DNA of 55,470 nt from positions 1 through 55,470 of the forward strand of contig CANRFN010000025.1 of assembly GCA_947629915.1 (NCBI GenBank). Reading direction: 5' to 3'. Shown here piece by piece: positions 8,965 to 17,916 of this stretch. The stretch's first letter is position 1. Each line of letters opens with the position of its first letter. The notes beneath the pieces are model-generated. The model was not told the DNA's origin and ran no database searches. It worked only from the letters and a program-made list of their open reading frames with translations. The DNA comes from an uncultured Oscillospiraceae bacterium (GTDB lineage Bacteria; Bacillota; Clostridia; Oscillospirales; Oscillospiraceae). Both the position numbers and the translations under genes were made by a program.

Positions 8965-9014
8965 ATGATCATTTCCTTTGAAAAAATAGACAGCAATCGC
9001 TTGTTGTTCCCCCC

Positions 9015-9043
9015 ATTTTATACCCGGGATTTGGGGAAGTCAA
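9015..9043 (-). promoter_or_regulatory. sigma-A promoter for the COG0523 pair
   Basis: Read on the minus strand: TTGACT (9043-9038), a 17-base spacer and TAAAAT (9020-9015), about 50 bases before the ATG. Confidence 0.7.
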
Positions 9044-9196
9044 GGGGGCCGGACCGTCAATCTAAACAAGATTTGGCAGTGGAAAAGCGGAAAAAGCGCC
9101 ACGCTCTCGCCGGGCCGAGCGGGTTCCCCTTTCTGTGCAGTTTCCCGCGGTTTCCGCCCTCGTTTTCTGCAATTCCGACAAAAGTTTTAAAAATTA

Positions 9197-9225
9197 TTGA
9201 CTTGCGGACTTTTGCGCCGTATACT
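9197..9225 (+). promoter_or_regulatory. sigma-A promoter for the RmlA-like gene
   Basis: TTGACT (9197-9202), a 17-base spacer and TATACT (9220-9225), preceded by an A/T-rich stretch that could serve as an UP element. Confidence 0.75.
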
Positions 9226-9271
9226 GGACGATACCGCCATATTCCACCGAATACAAGGAGGTTTTCGCGCT

Positions 9272-10141
9272 TTGAAAGGCATCATTCTGGCCGCCGGCCG
9301 CGGCACCCGTCTCTATCCCATGACCAGACCGGTATGCAAGCCCCTGCTGCCTGTGTACGACAAGCCCATGATCTACTATCCCCTGTCCGTGCTGATCCAG
9401 GCCGGCATCCGGGAGGTTCTGGTGATCGTGCCCCCGGGAGAAGAGGGCACCTTCTACACCCTGCTGCGGGACGGCATGCAGCTGGGCATGAACATCCACT
9501 ACACGGTGCAGCCGGTGGCCCGGGGCATCGCAGACGCACTGCTCATCGGCCGGGAGTTCCTGGACGGGGATGACGTGTGCCTGGTGCTGGGAGACAACAT
9601 CTTCTGGGCAGAGTCCTTTGACGCCACCCTGAAAGATGCGGTGTGTCACAACCAGGGCGCCACGGTGTTCGGCTGCCGGGTCAACGACCCCCGCCCCTTC
9701 GGCGTGGTGGAGTTCGACCGATCCGGCAAGGCCATCTCCATCGAGGAGAAGCCCGCCCGGCCCAAGTCCAACTACATTGTCCCCGGCCTCTACATCTACG
9801 ATGCGGAGGCCCTGAACATCGCGGAAAATCTGAAGCCCTCCGCCAGAGGCGAGCTGGAGATCACGGACGTCAACCTGACCTATCTCCGCCAGGGCCGGCT
9901 GCAGGTCATCCCGCTGGAGGACAACTACGTCTGGATGGACGCCGGCAACGCAGACAGCCTGCTCACCGCGGCCCAGACCATCCGCAGCCTCCAGCAGGAC
10001 GGCAGCTATGTGGGCTGCATCGAAGAGCTGGTGTACAAAGAGGGCTGGATCTCCCCCGCCAAGCTCCGGAAGCTGGGGGAGGAGCTCTGCATGACGGACT
10101 ACGGCAAGCACATCCTGGAACTGTGCGAAGAGCCCGGCTGA
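9272..10141 (+). CDS. RmlA-like glucose-1-phosphate nucleotidyltransferase
   Basis: A 289-residue sugar-phosphate nucleotidyltransferase, the usual RmlA length. Signature motifs are AAGRGTRLYPMT, KPLLPVYDKPM, LGDNIF, EEKP and DVNLTYL. It should join dTTP (or a related NTP) to glucose-1-phosphate for surface polysaccharide synthesis. It stands alone, without rmlBCD neighbours, so UTP or another nucleotide is possible. The start is TTG 9272, with AAGGAGG 10 bases upstream; no ATG fits the family start. It is transcribed from a well-formed promoter and ends at a strong terminator. Confidence 0.85.
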   Translation: MKGIILAAGRGTRLYPMTRPVCKPLLPVYDKPMIYYPLSVLIQAGIREVLVIVPPGEEGTFYTLLRDGMQLGMNIHYTVQPVARGIADALLIGREFLDGDDVCLVLGDNIFWAESFDATLKDAVCHNQGATVFGCRVNDPRPFGVVEFDRSGKAISIEEKPARPKSNYIVPGLYIYDAEALNIAENLKPSARGELEITDVNLTYLRQGRLQVIPLEDNYVWMDAGNADSLLTAAQTIRSLQQDGSYVGCIEELVYKEGWISPAKLRKLGEELCMTDYGKHILELCEEPG

Positions 10142-10161
10142 TTCCCTTCCCAAGCAAGCAT

Positions 10162-10191
10162 ATGAGGCGCTGCCCGCGGGCAGCGCCTCAT
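10162..10191. terminator. Bidirectional terminator between rmlA-like and rubrerythrin genes
   Basis: A 14-bp perfect stem (10162-10175 with 10178-10191) with a 2-base centre, followed by TTTGTTCTCT on the plus strand. The flanking genes converge on it. Confidence 0.85.
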
Positions 10192-10205
10192 TTGTTCTCT
10201 CGGGA

Positions 10206-10745
10206 TCAGTAGTTCTCGGCGTGGACCTCGAAGTAGCTCTGGGGGTGGTTGCAGGTGGGGCAGACCTCCGGGGCCTGGGTGCCCACCACGATGTGGCCGC
10301 AGTTGCGGCACTCCCACACCTTTACCTCGCTCTTGGCGAAGACCTCCTGGGCCTCCACGTTGTGCAGCAGGGCGCGGTACCGCTCCTCGTGAGTGCGCTC
10401 GATCTCAGCCACCAGGCGGAAGCGGGCGGCCAGCTCGGGGAAGCCCTCCTCCTCGGCGGTCTTGGCAAAGCCGGCGTACATGTCGGTCCACTCGTAGTTC
10501 TCGCCGTTGGCCGCGGCGGCCAGGTTCTCGGCGGTGGAGCCGATGCCCTCCAGCTCCTTGAACCAGAGCTTGGCGTGCTCCTTCTCGTTGTCTGCGGTCT
10601 TCAGGAACAGGGCTGCGATCTGCTCATATCCCTCTTTCTTCGCCTTGGAGGCGAAGTAGGTATACTTGTTGCGGGCCTGGGATTCGCCGGCAAATGCCGC
10701 CTCCAGGTTCTTCTCGGTCTGGGTGCCTGCGTACTTGTTGCTCAT
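10206..10745 (-). CDS. rbr: Rubrerythrin
   Basis: A 179-residue protein with the two rubrerythrin domains: a ferritin-like di-iron domain ([25 protein letters not shown]) and a C-terminal rubredoxin-like Fe(Cys)4 domain (ECRNCG and EVCPTCN). It reduces hydrogen peroxide in the cytoplasm of anaerobes using electrons from NADH or rubredoxin. The start is ATG 10745 with AAAGGAG upstream. It lies 15 bases after a PerR-type regulator gene and shares its promoter, so peroxide-responsive expression is likely. Confidence 0.95.
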   Translation of the reverse strand: MSNKYAGTQTEKNLEAAFAGESQARNKYTYFASKAKKEGYEQIAALFLKTADNEKEHAKLWFKELEGIGSTAENLAAAANGENYEWTDMYAGFAKTAEEEGFPELAARFRLVAEIERTHEERYRALLHNVEAQEVFAKSEVKVWECRNCGHIVVGTQAPEVCPTCNHPQSYFEVHAENY

Positions 10746-10760
10746 GGTTTGCCGCTCCTT

Positions 10761-11165
10761 TCAGTTTGTCGGGGCGCTTTCCGCCGCCTTTGCGAGACAG
10801 GCGGGGCACAGGCCCTCAAAAATCGTGCGGTGCCGGGTAACCGCGTATCCGGTCCCCGCCGCAGCTCTCTCGTCCCACTCCTGCTGATAGGGGATGGGGG
10901 CGTCCTCCACCGCGCCGCAGCCGGTGCAGAACATGTGGCAGTGGAAGTCCAGCCGCAGATCGTAGCGGTCTGCGGCGGGCACCCGCACATGGACGATGGC
11001 CCCCTGCTCCACCAGGATCATCAGGTTGCGGTAGATGGTGCCCCGGCTAATGCGGGGATCCTTCTGCCGCACGTCCAGGTAGATGTCATCCGCGCTGGGA
11101 TGGTCGCAGCGGGCGCGGACGGCGTCCAGCACCAGCTGCCGCTGCCTCGTCATACGGGTGGCCAC
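10761..11165 (-). CDS. perR: PerR-type Fur-family peroxide regulator
   Basis: A 134-residue Fur-family repressor. The winged-helix DNA reader is at about residues 5-65 (SRGTIYRNL). Structural zinc ligands are CTGC and CPAC. The ligand pattern YDLRLDFHCH followed by VEDAP matches the PerR layout with Asp at the first and last regulatory-metal positions, which favours Fe/Mn peroxide sensing over Fur-type iron sensing. Start is GTG 11165, with AAAGGAGG 6 bases upstream. It is first in an operon with rubrerythrin and likely represses itself through the palindrome at 11187-11205. Confidence 0.87.
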   Translation of the reverse strand: MATRMTRQRQLVLDAVRARCDHPSADDIYLDVRQKDPRISRGTIYRNLMILVEQGAIVHVRVPAADRYDLRLDFHCHMFCTGCGAVEDAPIPYQQEWDERAAAGTGYAVTRHRTIFEGLCPACLAKAAESAPTN

Positions 11166-11186
11166 GGAACCCCTCCTTTAACCAGT

Positions 11187-11230
11187 ATTAGGACTTGATC
11201 CTATTATACGGGCTGGGAGGGGATTGTCAA
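11187..11230 (-). promoter_or_regulatory. perR-rbr promoter overlapped by a palindromic operator
   Basis: On the minus strand: perfect TTGACA (11230-11225), a 16-base spacer and perfect TATAAT (11208-11203). Overlapping and following the -10 is ATTAGGA-N5-TCCTATT (11187-11205), an inverted repeat of the size and placement expected of a Fur/PerR box, although the half-site differs from the classic AT-rich PerR box. Confidence 0.75.
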
Positions 11231-11299
11231 GCGCGAAATTCCACGGGAAACGCCGCGAAAATGCAGGCAAGAACAGAAAGTGAGTCTCAGGTCCGGCAA

Positions 11300-11334
11300 G
11301 GCACAGTCTCTCGGGGCTGTGCCCTGTCTTTTTT
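11300..11334 (+). terminator. Orphan terminator-like hairpin upstream of pstS
   Basis: GGCACAG (11300-11306) pairs with CTGTGCC (11317-11323), then CTGTC and six T. No gene lies upstream on this strand, so it either ends a short transcript or acts as a leader element before the pst genes. Confidence 0.5.
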
Positions 11335-11388
11335 ACTGCCCTGCCCCCTGACCCGCAGCATGGCCCACGGAGCGGAGACGAGGCCGGA

Positions 11389-11405
11389 TTTTACCTCCAT
11401 TTTAC
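11389..11405 (+). promoter_or_regulatory. Candidate PhoP-type direct repeat before pstS
   Basis: TTTTAC occurs twice at an 11-base period (11389-11394, 11400-11405), the second continuing ACA. Firmicute Pho boxes are TTTACA-like direct repeats with about 5-base spacing. A possible -10 (TACTAT) follows near 11440. Confidence 0.45.
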
Positions 11406-11490
11406 ACAACCGCGGTAACGCATTTGATTTTGCGGGGCTACTATCGTGCCGTACCCGAAAGGGCACCAAACAGCAAAGGAGACATCAACA

Positions 11491-12300
11491 ATGAAAAAGG
11501 TATTTGCCATCGCCCTTGCGGCAGCTCTGGCCCTCTCGATGCTTGCCGGGTGCTCCGGAAAGCAGCAGGGCGGCACGGTGAACACGGACGGGTCCACCTC
11601 CATGGCGGATGTGATGGGGGCCCTCACCGAGGCATTCCGGGCAAAGGAGCCGGACATCACCGTAAACTACTCCGGCACCGGCTCCGGCTCGGGCATCAGC
11701 GGCGTGCTGGATGGCACCTGCGACATCGGCCTCTCCAGCCGCGCCCTGAAGCAGGAGGAGATGGACCAGGGCGCGGTATCCCATGTGGTGGCCCTGGACG
11801 GCGTGGCCATCGTGGTGAATCCGAAGAACCCCATCGCGGACCTCACCACCCAGCAGATCGCAGACATCTTCACCGGTAAGATCACCAAGTGGTCTGACCT
11901 CGGCGGCGCGGACGCCCCCATCGCGGTGTACGGCCGGGAGGACGGCTCCGGAACCCGCACCGCCTTTGAGGAGATCGTGGGCGTGGAGGGCGCCTGCACC
12001 TATACCAACGAGTACGGCTCCACCGGCGATGTCATCGGCAACGTGGCCTCCAACGAGAACGCCATCGGCTATGCCTCTCTCTCCGCCGTGGACAGCAGCG
12101 TCACCGCCGTGCAGGTGAACGGCATCGCCCCCAGCGAAGCCACCGTCAAGGACGGGACCTACACCATTCAGCGCCCCTTCGTGATGGTTACAAAAGAGGG
12201 CGTGGCGCTCTCCGATGCGGCCCAGGCATTTCTCGATTTCGCCATGAGCCCTGAGGCGGCGGAGTACATCACCGCGGCGGGCGCCGTCTATCCCAACTGA
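11491..12300 (+). CDS. pstS: Phosphate ABC transporter substrate-binding lipoprotein
   Basis: A 269-residue lipoprotein. The signal peptide ends in the lipobox LAGC (residues 18-21), so it is anchored outside the membrane. Phosphate-binding motifs are DGSTSM near the mature N-terminus, the GTGSGSGI segment and REDGSGTR. It captures inorganic phosphate and delivers it to PstCA. The start is ATG 11491 with AAAGGAG upstream. It is the first gene of pstSCAB-phoU and a PhoB/PhoR-type pair, so phosphate-starvation induction is expected. Confidence 0.95.
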   Translation: MKKVFAIALAAALALSMLAGCSGKQQGGTVNTDGSTSMADVMGALTEAFRAKEPDITVNYSGTGSGSGISGVLDGTCDIGLSSRALKQEEMDQGAVSHVVALDGVAIVVNPKNPIADLTTQQIADIFTGKITKWSDLGGADAPIAVYGREDGSGTRTAFEEIVGVEGACTYTNEYGSTGDVIGNVASNENAIGYASLSAVDSSVTAVQVNGIAPSEATVKDGTYTIQRPFVMVTKEGVALSDAAQAFLDFAMSPEAAEYITAAGAVYPN

Positions 12301-12301
12301 G

Positions 12302-13174
12302 ATGAGAAAGGCGGGCGCAAATGCGGTGGAGCGGGCCATGCAAATCCTCTTCACCCTGTGCGGTCTGGTGGCGGTGGGCTTTGTGCTGCTCATCACCGTC
12401 TACCTCGTCCTCTCCGGCATCCCGGCCATCCGGCAGATCGGACTCTTCCCGTTTCTCTTCGGAAAGACCTGGTCTGCCAGCCAGGATGAATACGGCATCC
12501 TCCCTCTGATTCTCACCTCCATCTACGGCACCGCCGGGGCCATCGTCATCGGCGTGCCCATCGGCTTCTTCACCGCGGTGTTTCTCGCCAAGGCCGCCCC
12601 CAAGCGGCTGGCGGCCCTGCTCCGGCCGGCGGTGAGCCTGTTGGCGGGGATCCCATCGGTGGTGTACGGCCTCGTGGGGATGTGCGTGCTGGTCCCGGCA
12701 CTCCGGAACTGGCTCCACCTCCCCGCCGGGGACAGCCTGCTGGCGGCCATTTTGGTGCTGGCCGTGATGATCCTGCCCTCCATCATCTCCCTCTCGGAGA
12801 CGGCTTTGGAGGCCGTGCCCCGGGAGTATGAGGAGGCGTCCCTGGCCCTGGGGGCCACCGAGCTGGAGACGTACTTCCGGGTCTCCGCCCCCGCGGCCAA
12901 AAGCGGCATCGCGGCCGCCGTGGTGCTGGGGATCGGGCGGGCCATCGGGGAGGCCATGGCCATCATGATGGTGGCGGGAAACGTGGCCAACATGCCGGCG
13001 CTCACCCGGTCTGTGCGCTTTCTCACCACCGGCATCTCCATCGAGCTGAACTACTCCCAGGACGGCAGCTTGCAGCGGCAGGCGCTGTTCTCCATCGGGC
13101 TGGTGCTGTTTCTCTTTATCATGCTGATCAACGGCTTTTTGAACCTGGTCTTAAAGCGGGAGAGGGAGGAGTGA
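12302..13174 (+). CDS. pstC: Phosphate ABC transporter permease PstC
   Basis: A 290-residue inner-membrane permease with about six membrane segments. The permease signature facing PstB is visible in EEASLALGATELETYFRV, and the family motif GIPSVVYGLVG is present. It begins one base after the pstS stop, so translation is coupled; its own ribosome site is weak. It forms the channel with PstA. Confidence 0.93.
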   Translation: MRKAGANAVERAMQILFTLCGLVAVGFVLLITVYLVLSGIPAIRQIGLFPFLFGKTWSASQDEYGILPLILTSIYGTAGAIVIGVPIGFFTAVFLAKAAPKRLAALLRPAVSLLAGIPSVVYGLVGMCVLVPALRNWLHLPAGDSLLAAILVLAVMILPSIISLSETALEAVPREYEEASLALGATELETYFRVSAPAAKSGIAAAVVLGIGRAIGEAMAIMMVAGNVANMPALTRSVRFLTTGISIELNYSQDGSLQRQALFSIGLVLFLFIMLINGFLNLVLKREREE

Positions 13175-13177
13175 GAC

Positions 13178-14017
13178 ATGCGGCGAAAACTCTATGAGAT
13201 CGCGGGCCGGGTCCTCCTGTACGGGTGCGCGGCGATCACCGGCTCTCTGCTGCTGTTTCTCATCGGGTACATCCTGTACCGGGGGCTCGGCGGCATCAGC
13301 TGGCAGTTCTTATCCACCGCAGAGAGCGTCATCCATGGCACGGTGGGCATCCTCCCTGCCATTCAAAACACGGTGTTCGTCATCGTGGTGTCCCTGCTCG
13401 TGTCCATCCCCCTGGGGGTGGGCGCGGCGGTCTATCTCACCGAGTACGCCCGGAACCGGCGGTTTGTGGCGGCCATCGAGTTCGCCTCCGAGACGCTGGC
13501 GGGGATCCCCTCCATCATCTATGCCCTGGTGGGGGTCATCGTCTTCTGCACCGCGCTGCAGCTGCAGAAGACACTGCTTTCCGGCGCCCTGACGCTTGTC
13601 ATCATGATCCTGCCCACCATCATCCGGTCCACCCAGGAGAGCTTGAAGACGGTGCCCCAGTCCTACCGCGAGGGCGCCCTGGGCCTGGGGAGCGGAAAAT
13701 GGCACATGATTCGCACGGTGGTGCTGCCCTCCTCAGTGGACGGGATCGTCACGGGGTGCATTCTCGCCGTGGGTAGGGTGGTGGGAGAGAGCGCGGTGCT
13801 GATGTACACCGCCGGGATGAGCACGGCGATGCAGAACTTCTCCCTGGACCGGATTGCCGGCGCCTCGGGGGCCACCCTCACCGTGGCGCTGTACCACTAC
13901 GCCAAGGAAAACGCCGATTTTGCCGTTGCCTTTTCCATCGCCACCATTCTGCTGATCCTCACGGTGGTGCTCAATTTCTCCGCCAGTTTTCTCGGCCGGA
14001 AGCTGAAAAGGAGCTAA
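13178..14017 (+). CDS. pstA: Phosphate ABC transporter permease PstA
   Basis: A 279-residue permease with about six membrane segments, paralogous to PstC. Diagnostic stretches are AGIPSIIYALVG and the EAA-type loop REGALGLGSGKWHMI. Together with PstC it makes the transmembrane path for phosphate. It starts 3 bases after pstC with GGGAGGA upstream and is followed 3 bases later by pstB. Confidence 0.93.
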   Translation: MRRKLYEIAGRVLLYGCAAITGSLLLFLIGYILYRGLGGISWQFLSTAESVIHGTVGILPAIQNTVFVIVVSLLVSIPLGVGAAVYLTEYARNRRFVAAIEFASETLAGIPSIIYALVGVIVFCTALQLQKTLLSGALTLVIMILPTIIRSTQESLKTVPQSYREGALGLGSGKWHMIRTVVLPSSVDGIVTGCILAVGRVVGESAVLMYTAGMSTAMQNFSLDRIAGASGATLTVALYHYAKENADFAVAFSIATILLILTVVLNFSASFLGRKLKRS

Positions 14018-14020
14018 CGT

Positions 14021-14779
14021 ATGGCTGATACGATCATTTCTGCAAAACATCTGGACTTCTATTACGGGGAGACCCATGCCTTGAAGGGCATCTCTCTGGA
14101 CATTCCGGAGCACAACATCACCGCTCTCATCGGCCCCTCCGGCTGCGGGAAATCCACCTTTCTCCGCACCATCAACCGGATGAACGACCTCATCGAGGGG
14201 GTGAAGGTCTCCGGCTCTCTCACCTATCGGGGGGAGGAGATCTACGCCCCCGGCCGGGATGTGACGGAACTGCGCCGGAACATCGGCATGGTATTTCAAA
14301 AGCCCAACCCCTTCCCCATGTCCATCTACGACAACGTGGCCTACGGCCCCCGCACCCACGGGATCCGGGCCAGGGCCAGGCTGGACGACATCGTGGAGCA
14401 GTCCCTGCGGGACGCCGCCATCTGGGACGAGGTGAAAGACCGGCTGAAGAAGAACGCCCTGGGCCTCTCCGGGGGTCAGCAGCAGCGGCTCTGCATCGCC
14501 CGGGCCCTGGCGGTAAAGCCGGACGTGCTGCTGATGGACGAGTCCACCTCCGCTCTGGACCCCATCTCCACCTCCAAGATCGAGGACCTGGCCATGGAGC
14601 TGAAGCGGGACTACACCATCGTCATCGTCACCCACAACATGCAGCAGGCGGTGCGGATCTCGGACCGGACGGCGTTCTTCCTTCTGGGGGAGCTCATCGA
14701 ATATGGGGACACGGAGCAGATGTTCTCCCAGCCGGAGGACAGGCGCACCGAGGACTACATCACAGGGAGGTTTGGATGA
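14021..14779 (+). CDS. pstB: Phosphate ABC transporter ATPase PstB
   Basis: A 252-residue ABC ATPase. Walker A is GPSGCGKST, the Q-loop region is [11 protein letters not shown] (a PstB hallmark), the signature is LSGGQQQR and Walker B is VLLMDEST. It powers phosphate import through PstCA. Length and motifs are standard. Its stop overlaps the start of phoU by 4 bases. Confidence 0.96.
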   Translation: MADTIISAKHLDFYYGETHALKGISLDIPEHNITALIGPSGCGKSTFLRTINRMNDLIEGVKVSGSLTYRGEEIYAPGRDVTELRRNIGMVFQKPNPFPMSIYDNVAYGPRTHGIRARARLDDIVEQSLRDAAIWDEVKDRLKKNALGLSGGQQQRLCIARALAVKPDVLLMDESTSALDPISTSKIEDLAMELKRDYTIVIVTHNMQQAVRISDRTAFFLLGELIEYGDTEQMFSQPEDRRTEDYITGRFG

Positions 14780-15435
14780 TGCGGGTACGCTTTGACGAGC
14801 AGTTGGACACACTGGGACAGGAGCTCATCAAGATGGGGGCGCTGTGCGAAGAGGTGATCTCGCTGGCCGCCTCCGCCCTGATCCAGAGAGACGATGCGCT
14901 GGCGGCGGAGATCGCGCCGCTGGACCGGGAGATCGATGAAAAGGAGCGGCAGATTGAGTCCATGTGCCTGCGCCTGCTGCTGCAGCAGCAGCCGGTGGCC
15001 CGGGACCTGCGGCAGATCTCCGCGGCCTTGCAGATGGTGACTGACATGGAGCGGATCGGGGATCAGGCGGAGGACATCGCCGAGATCCTCCCCTTTCTGA
15101 ACGGCAGGACCCTCCCGGAGCACATCCAGATCCGGGAGATGGCCCGGGCCACCATCCAGATGGTGACGGACAGTGTGGACGCCTACGTGAAGCAGAACAC
15201 CGTTCTCGCGGAGGCTGTCCTCGCTGCAGACGACACCGTGGACGACTACTTCACCGAGATCAAAAAAAGCCTGATCTCCCTGATCGCCCAAAACCCCACC
15301 CAGGGGGAGTACGCCCTGGACCTTCTGATGGTGGCAAAGTACTTTGAGCGGATCGGGGACCACGCCACCAACATCGCCGGATGGGTGCTGTTCTCCGTCA
15401 CCGGGGAGAAGGGCGTGCAGCCGCCGGCGGATTGA
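14776..15435 (+). CDS. phoU: Phosphate signalling protein PhoU
   Basis: A 219-residue, mostly helical protein with two PhoU repeats. Each repeat carries the family [12 protein letters not shown] / [11 protein letters not shown] metal-binding motif. PhoU links the transporter to the PhoR-type kinase and keeps the regulon off when phosphate is plentiful. The ATGA overlap with pstB couples translation; a second ATG 3 bases later is equally possible. Confidence 0.94.
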   Translation: MMRVRFDEQLDTLGQELIKMGALCEEVISLAASALIQRDDALAAEIAPLDREIDEKERQIESMCLRLLLQQQPVARDLRQISAALQMVTDMERIGDQAEDIAEILPFLNGRTLPEHIQIREMARATIQMVTDSVDAYVKQNTVLAEAVLAADDTVDDYFTEIKKSLISLIAQNPTQGEYALDLLMVAKYFERIGDHATNIAGWVLFSVTGEKGVQPPAD

Positions 15436-15499
15436 GGCAGGCTTGAAATCGTGCTATGATAGGCCTGTCTCTCCATCCCATGAAAGGAAGTGGCTTTCG

Positions 15500-16168
15500 T
15501 TGATTTTCTGTGTGGAAGACGATGACAGCATCCGGGATCTGATGCTCTACGCCCTGAACGCCGCGGGCTTTGCGGCAAAGGGCTTTCCAGACGGCAAGAC
15601 CTTTCTGGAGGCGCTGCGGGACCAGAGCCCGGAATTGGTACTGCTGGACATCATGCTCCCCGGGGAGGACGGCATCAGCATTCTGAAGCGGCTGCGGGCA
15701 GAGGGCAACCGGGTACCCATCATCATGGCCACGGCAAAGGGCACCGAGTTCGACAAAGTCATCGGGCTGGACCTGGGCGCGGACGACTACCTGGCCAAGC
15801 CCTTCGGCATGATGGAGATGGTGTCCCGAGTAAAGGCGGTGCTCCGCCGGACGGCCCCCGCCCCGCAAGGGGAGGTGCTGTCTCACGGTGGGATCCAGAT
15901 GGACACCGTGCAGCACCTGGTGACGGCGGACGGGGCCCGGGTGGAGCTCACGCTGAAAGAGTATGAGCTGCTCCGCAACTTCATGGAAAACCCCGGCCGG
16001 GTGTTCACCCGGGACCAGCTGATGACCGCCATCTGGGGAGACGCCTACCTGGGGGAGACCCGCACGGTGGACGTCCACATCGGCACACTGCGGACAAAGC
16101 TGGGCCGCTGCGGCACCGCCATTGAGACGGTGCGGGGCGTGGGCTATCGGTTGGGGGTACGGCCATGA
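15500..16168 (+). CDS. PhoB/PhoP-type response regulator
   Basis: A 222-residue OmpR/PhoB-family regulator. The receiver domain has the acidic pocket EDDD at residues 6-9, the phospho-acceptor Asp50 in LLDIMLPG, and the conserved Lys in LAKPFG. A winged-helix domain fills the C-terminal half (LTLKEYELL, ETRTVDVHIGTLRTKL, RGVGYRL). The start is TTG 15500 with AAAGGAAG 9 bases upstream; no ATG lies before the first beta strand. It is placed after phoU and overlaps a sensor kinase, so control of the pst genes is strongly suggested. Confidence 0.9.
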   Translation: MIFCVEDDDSIRDLMLYALNAAGFAAKGFPDGKTFLEALRDQSPELVLLDIMLPGEDGISILKRLRAEGNRVPIIMATAKGTEFDKVIGLDLGADDYLAKPFGMMEMVSRVKAVLRRTAPAPQGEVLSHGGIQMDTVQHLVTADGARVELTLKEYELLRNFMENPGRVFTRDQLMTAIWGDAYLGETRTVDVHIGTLRTKLGRCGTAIETVRGVGYRLGVRP

Positions 16169-17829
16169 CAAAACGGATTTTTCGCTCCATCTGCCTTGTG
16201 GCCATTGCAGTCTTTCTGGCCTCGGTGGCCCTCTTTCTCTGCGTGCTCTACGATTACTTCGGCAATGTGCAGCACAATCAGCTGCGGACGCAGACGGAGC
16301 TGGCCGCCCAAGGGGTGCAGGCCCTGGGGGAGGAGTACTTCCAGGGGCTCTTCCCCAAGGGATACCGCATCACCTGGATCAGCGCAGACGGCGATGTCCT
16401 TTTCGACAGCCAGGCGGACTCCGCGGAGATGGAGAATCACCTGGCCCGGGAGGAGATCCTGGAGGCGCTCTCCACCGGCTACGGGGAGAGCGCCCGATAC
16501 TCCATCACCCTGATGGAGCGCACCCTGTACAGCGCCAAACGACTGCCGGACGGAACAGTGATCCGCCTGTCTGTGGCCCAGAGCACCATCCCCACGCTGC
16601 TGCTCGGCATGTCTCAGCCCCTTGTGGTGATCATTCTCATCGCCATCGTGCTCTCCTTCTGGCTGGCCCACCGCCTCTCCCGGCACATCACCGCACCTCT
16701 GAACCGGCTGAATCTGGACGACCCCCTGAACAACGAGGGCTACGATGAGCTGTCTCCGCTGCTCCGCAGGATCGATGCCCAGCAGCGGCAGATCCGGCAG
16801 CAGCAAAGGGAGCTCCGGCAGAAGCAGGAGGAGTTTGAGGCGGTCTCGGAGAACATGGCAGAGGGCATCCTCCTGCTGAACCCGAAAGGCGTGATCCTGG
16901 GGATCAACCGCTCGGCGGCAACGCTCCTCGGCACCAGCCGCGCCTGCATCGGCAAGCACATTCTATCGGTGAATCGCACCATGGAGGTCTCAGAGCTGCT
17001 CTCAGCCATGGAGCGCGGCGTGCGGGCGGAGAGAGTCCTGGATTTAAACGGCGGCAAGTATCAGCTGGCCCTGAACCCCGTCCGGGAGGGGGATGCCGTC
17101 ACCGGCGCCGTACTTCTCATGCTGGACGTCACGGAAAGGGAGCAGGCGGAGCAGATGCGCCGGGAGTTCACGGCAAATGTGTCCCACGAGCTCAAGACGC
17201 CGCTGCACACCATCTCGGGCTGTGCGGAGCTCCTGGAAAACGGCATGGTGCGCCCGGAAGACCAGGCCAGGTTCTACGCCCAGATCCGCAGCGAGGCCGG
17301 CCGGATGATCGCCCTGGTGGAGGATATCATCCGCCTCTCCCACCTGGACGAGGGGGCGGCAGATCTGAAGCGGGAGCGGGTAGACCTCTGTGACCTGGCC
17401 GCCGAGACGGTTGGCTCCCTCTCCCGGGAGGCAGAGAGCGCCGGCGTCTCCGTGCGCATCGCCGGCGAGAGCAGCCCGGTCGATGGCATCCCGCAGCTTC
17501 TGGAGAGCATCGTATACAACCTCACAGACAACGCCATCAAGTACAACCGGCGCGGCGGCACCGTTACAGTTTCCGTCCGTCCCACTGCAGATGGCATACA
17601 GCTCCGCGTGCAAGACACCGGGACCGGGATCCCCCCGGAGCATCGGGAGCGCATCTTTGAGCGCTTCTACCGGGTGGACAAGAGCCGCTCCAAGGAGCTG
17701 GGGGGCACCGGGCTGGGGTTGTCCATCGTAAAGCACGCGGCAAGGCTCCACGATGCCAAAATCGATCTCCAAAGTGAAGTGGGCGTGGGCACCACCATCA
17801 CCGTTCTCTTCCCGGCAGCCAACCCCTGA
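16165..17829 (+). CDS. PhoR-type sensor histidine kinase
   Basis: A 554-residue membrane kinase. Two membrane segments (about 8-30 and 152-175) flank a roughly 120-residue outer domain. A coiled Gln/Arg-rich linker and a PAS-like domain (about 225-325) follow. The H-box VSHELKTPL has the phospho-acceptor His at 341; the ATPase domain shows LTDNAIKYN, DTGTGIP and GGTGLGLSI. It overlaps the response regulator gene by 4 bases. Kinase architecture and context indicate phosphate signalling with PstSCAB/PhoU. Confidence 0.9.
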   Translation: MTKRIFRSICLVAIAVFLASVALFLCVLYDYFGNVQHNQLRTQTELAAQGVQALGEEYFQGLFPKGYRITWISADGDVLFDSQADSAEMENHLAREEILEALSTGYGESARYSITLMERTLYSAKRLPDGTVIRLSVAQSTIPTLLLGMSQPLVVIILIAIVLSFWLAHRLSRHITAPLNRLNLDDPLNNEGYDELSPLLRRIDAQQRQIRQQQRELRQKQEEFEAVSENMAEGILLLNPKGVILGINRSAATLLGTSRACIGKHILSVNRTMEVSELLSAMERGVRAERVLDLNGGKYQLALNPVREGDAVTGAVLLMLDVTEREQAEQMRREFTANVSHELKTPLHTISGCAELLENGMVRPEDQARFYAQIRSEAGRMIALVEDIIRLSHLDEGAADLKRERVDLCDLAAETVGSLSREAESAGVSVRIAGESSPVDGIPQLLESIVYNLTDNAIKYNRRGGTVTVSVRPTADGIQLRVQDTGTGIPPEHRERIFERFYRVDKSRSKELGGTGLGLSIVKHAARLHDAKIDLQSEVGVGTTITVLFPAANP

Positions 17830-17856
17830 CCGCCCCCATCCCAGGCGAACCACCAA

Positions 17857-17894
17857 AAAACGCTCCGAAAGGCATCTGCCCTTCGGAGCGTTTT
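17857..17894. terminator. Bidirectional terminator between the kinase and serA
   Basis: A 13-bp perfect stem with A/T outer ends (17857-17869 with 17882-17894), giving T runs on both strands. The flanking genes converge. Confidence 0.9.
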
Positions 17895-17916
17895 GCTATG
17901 CTGTATTGGGACCGGA

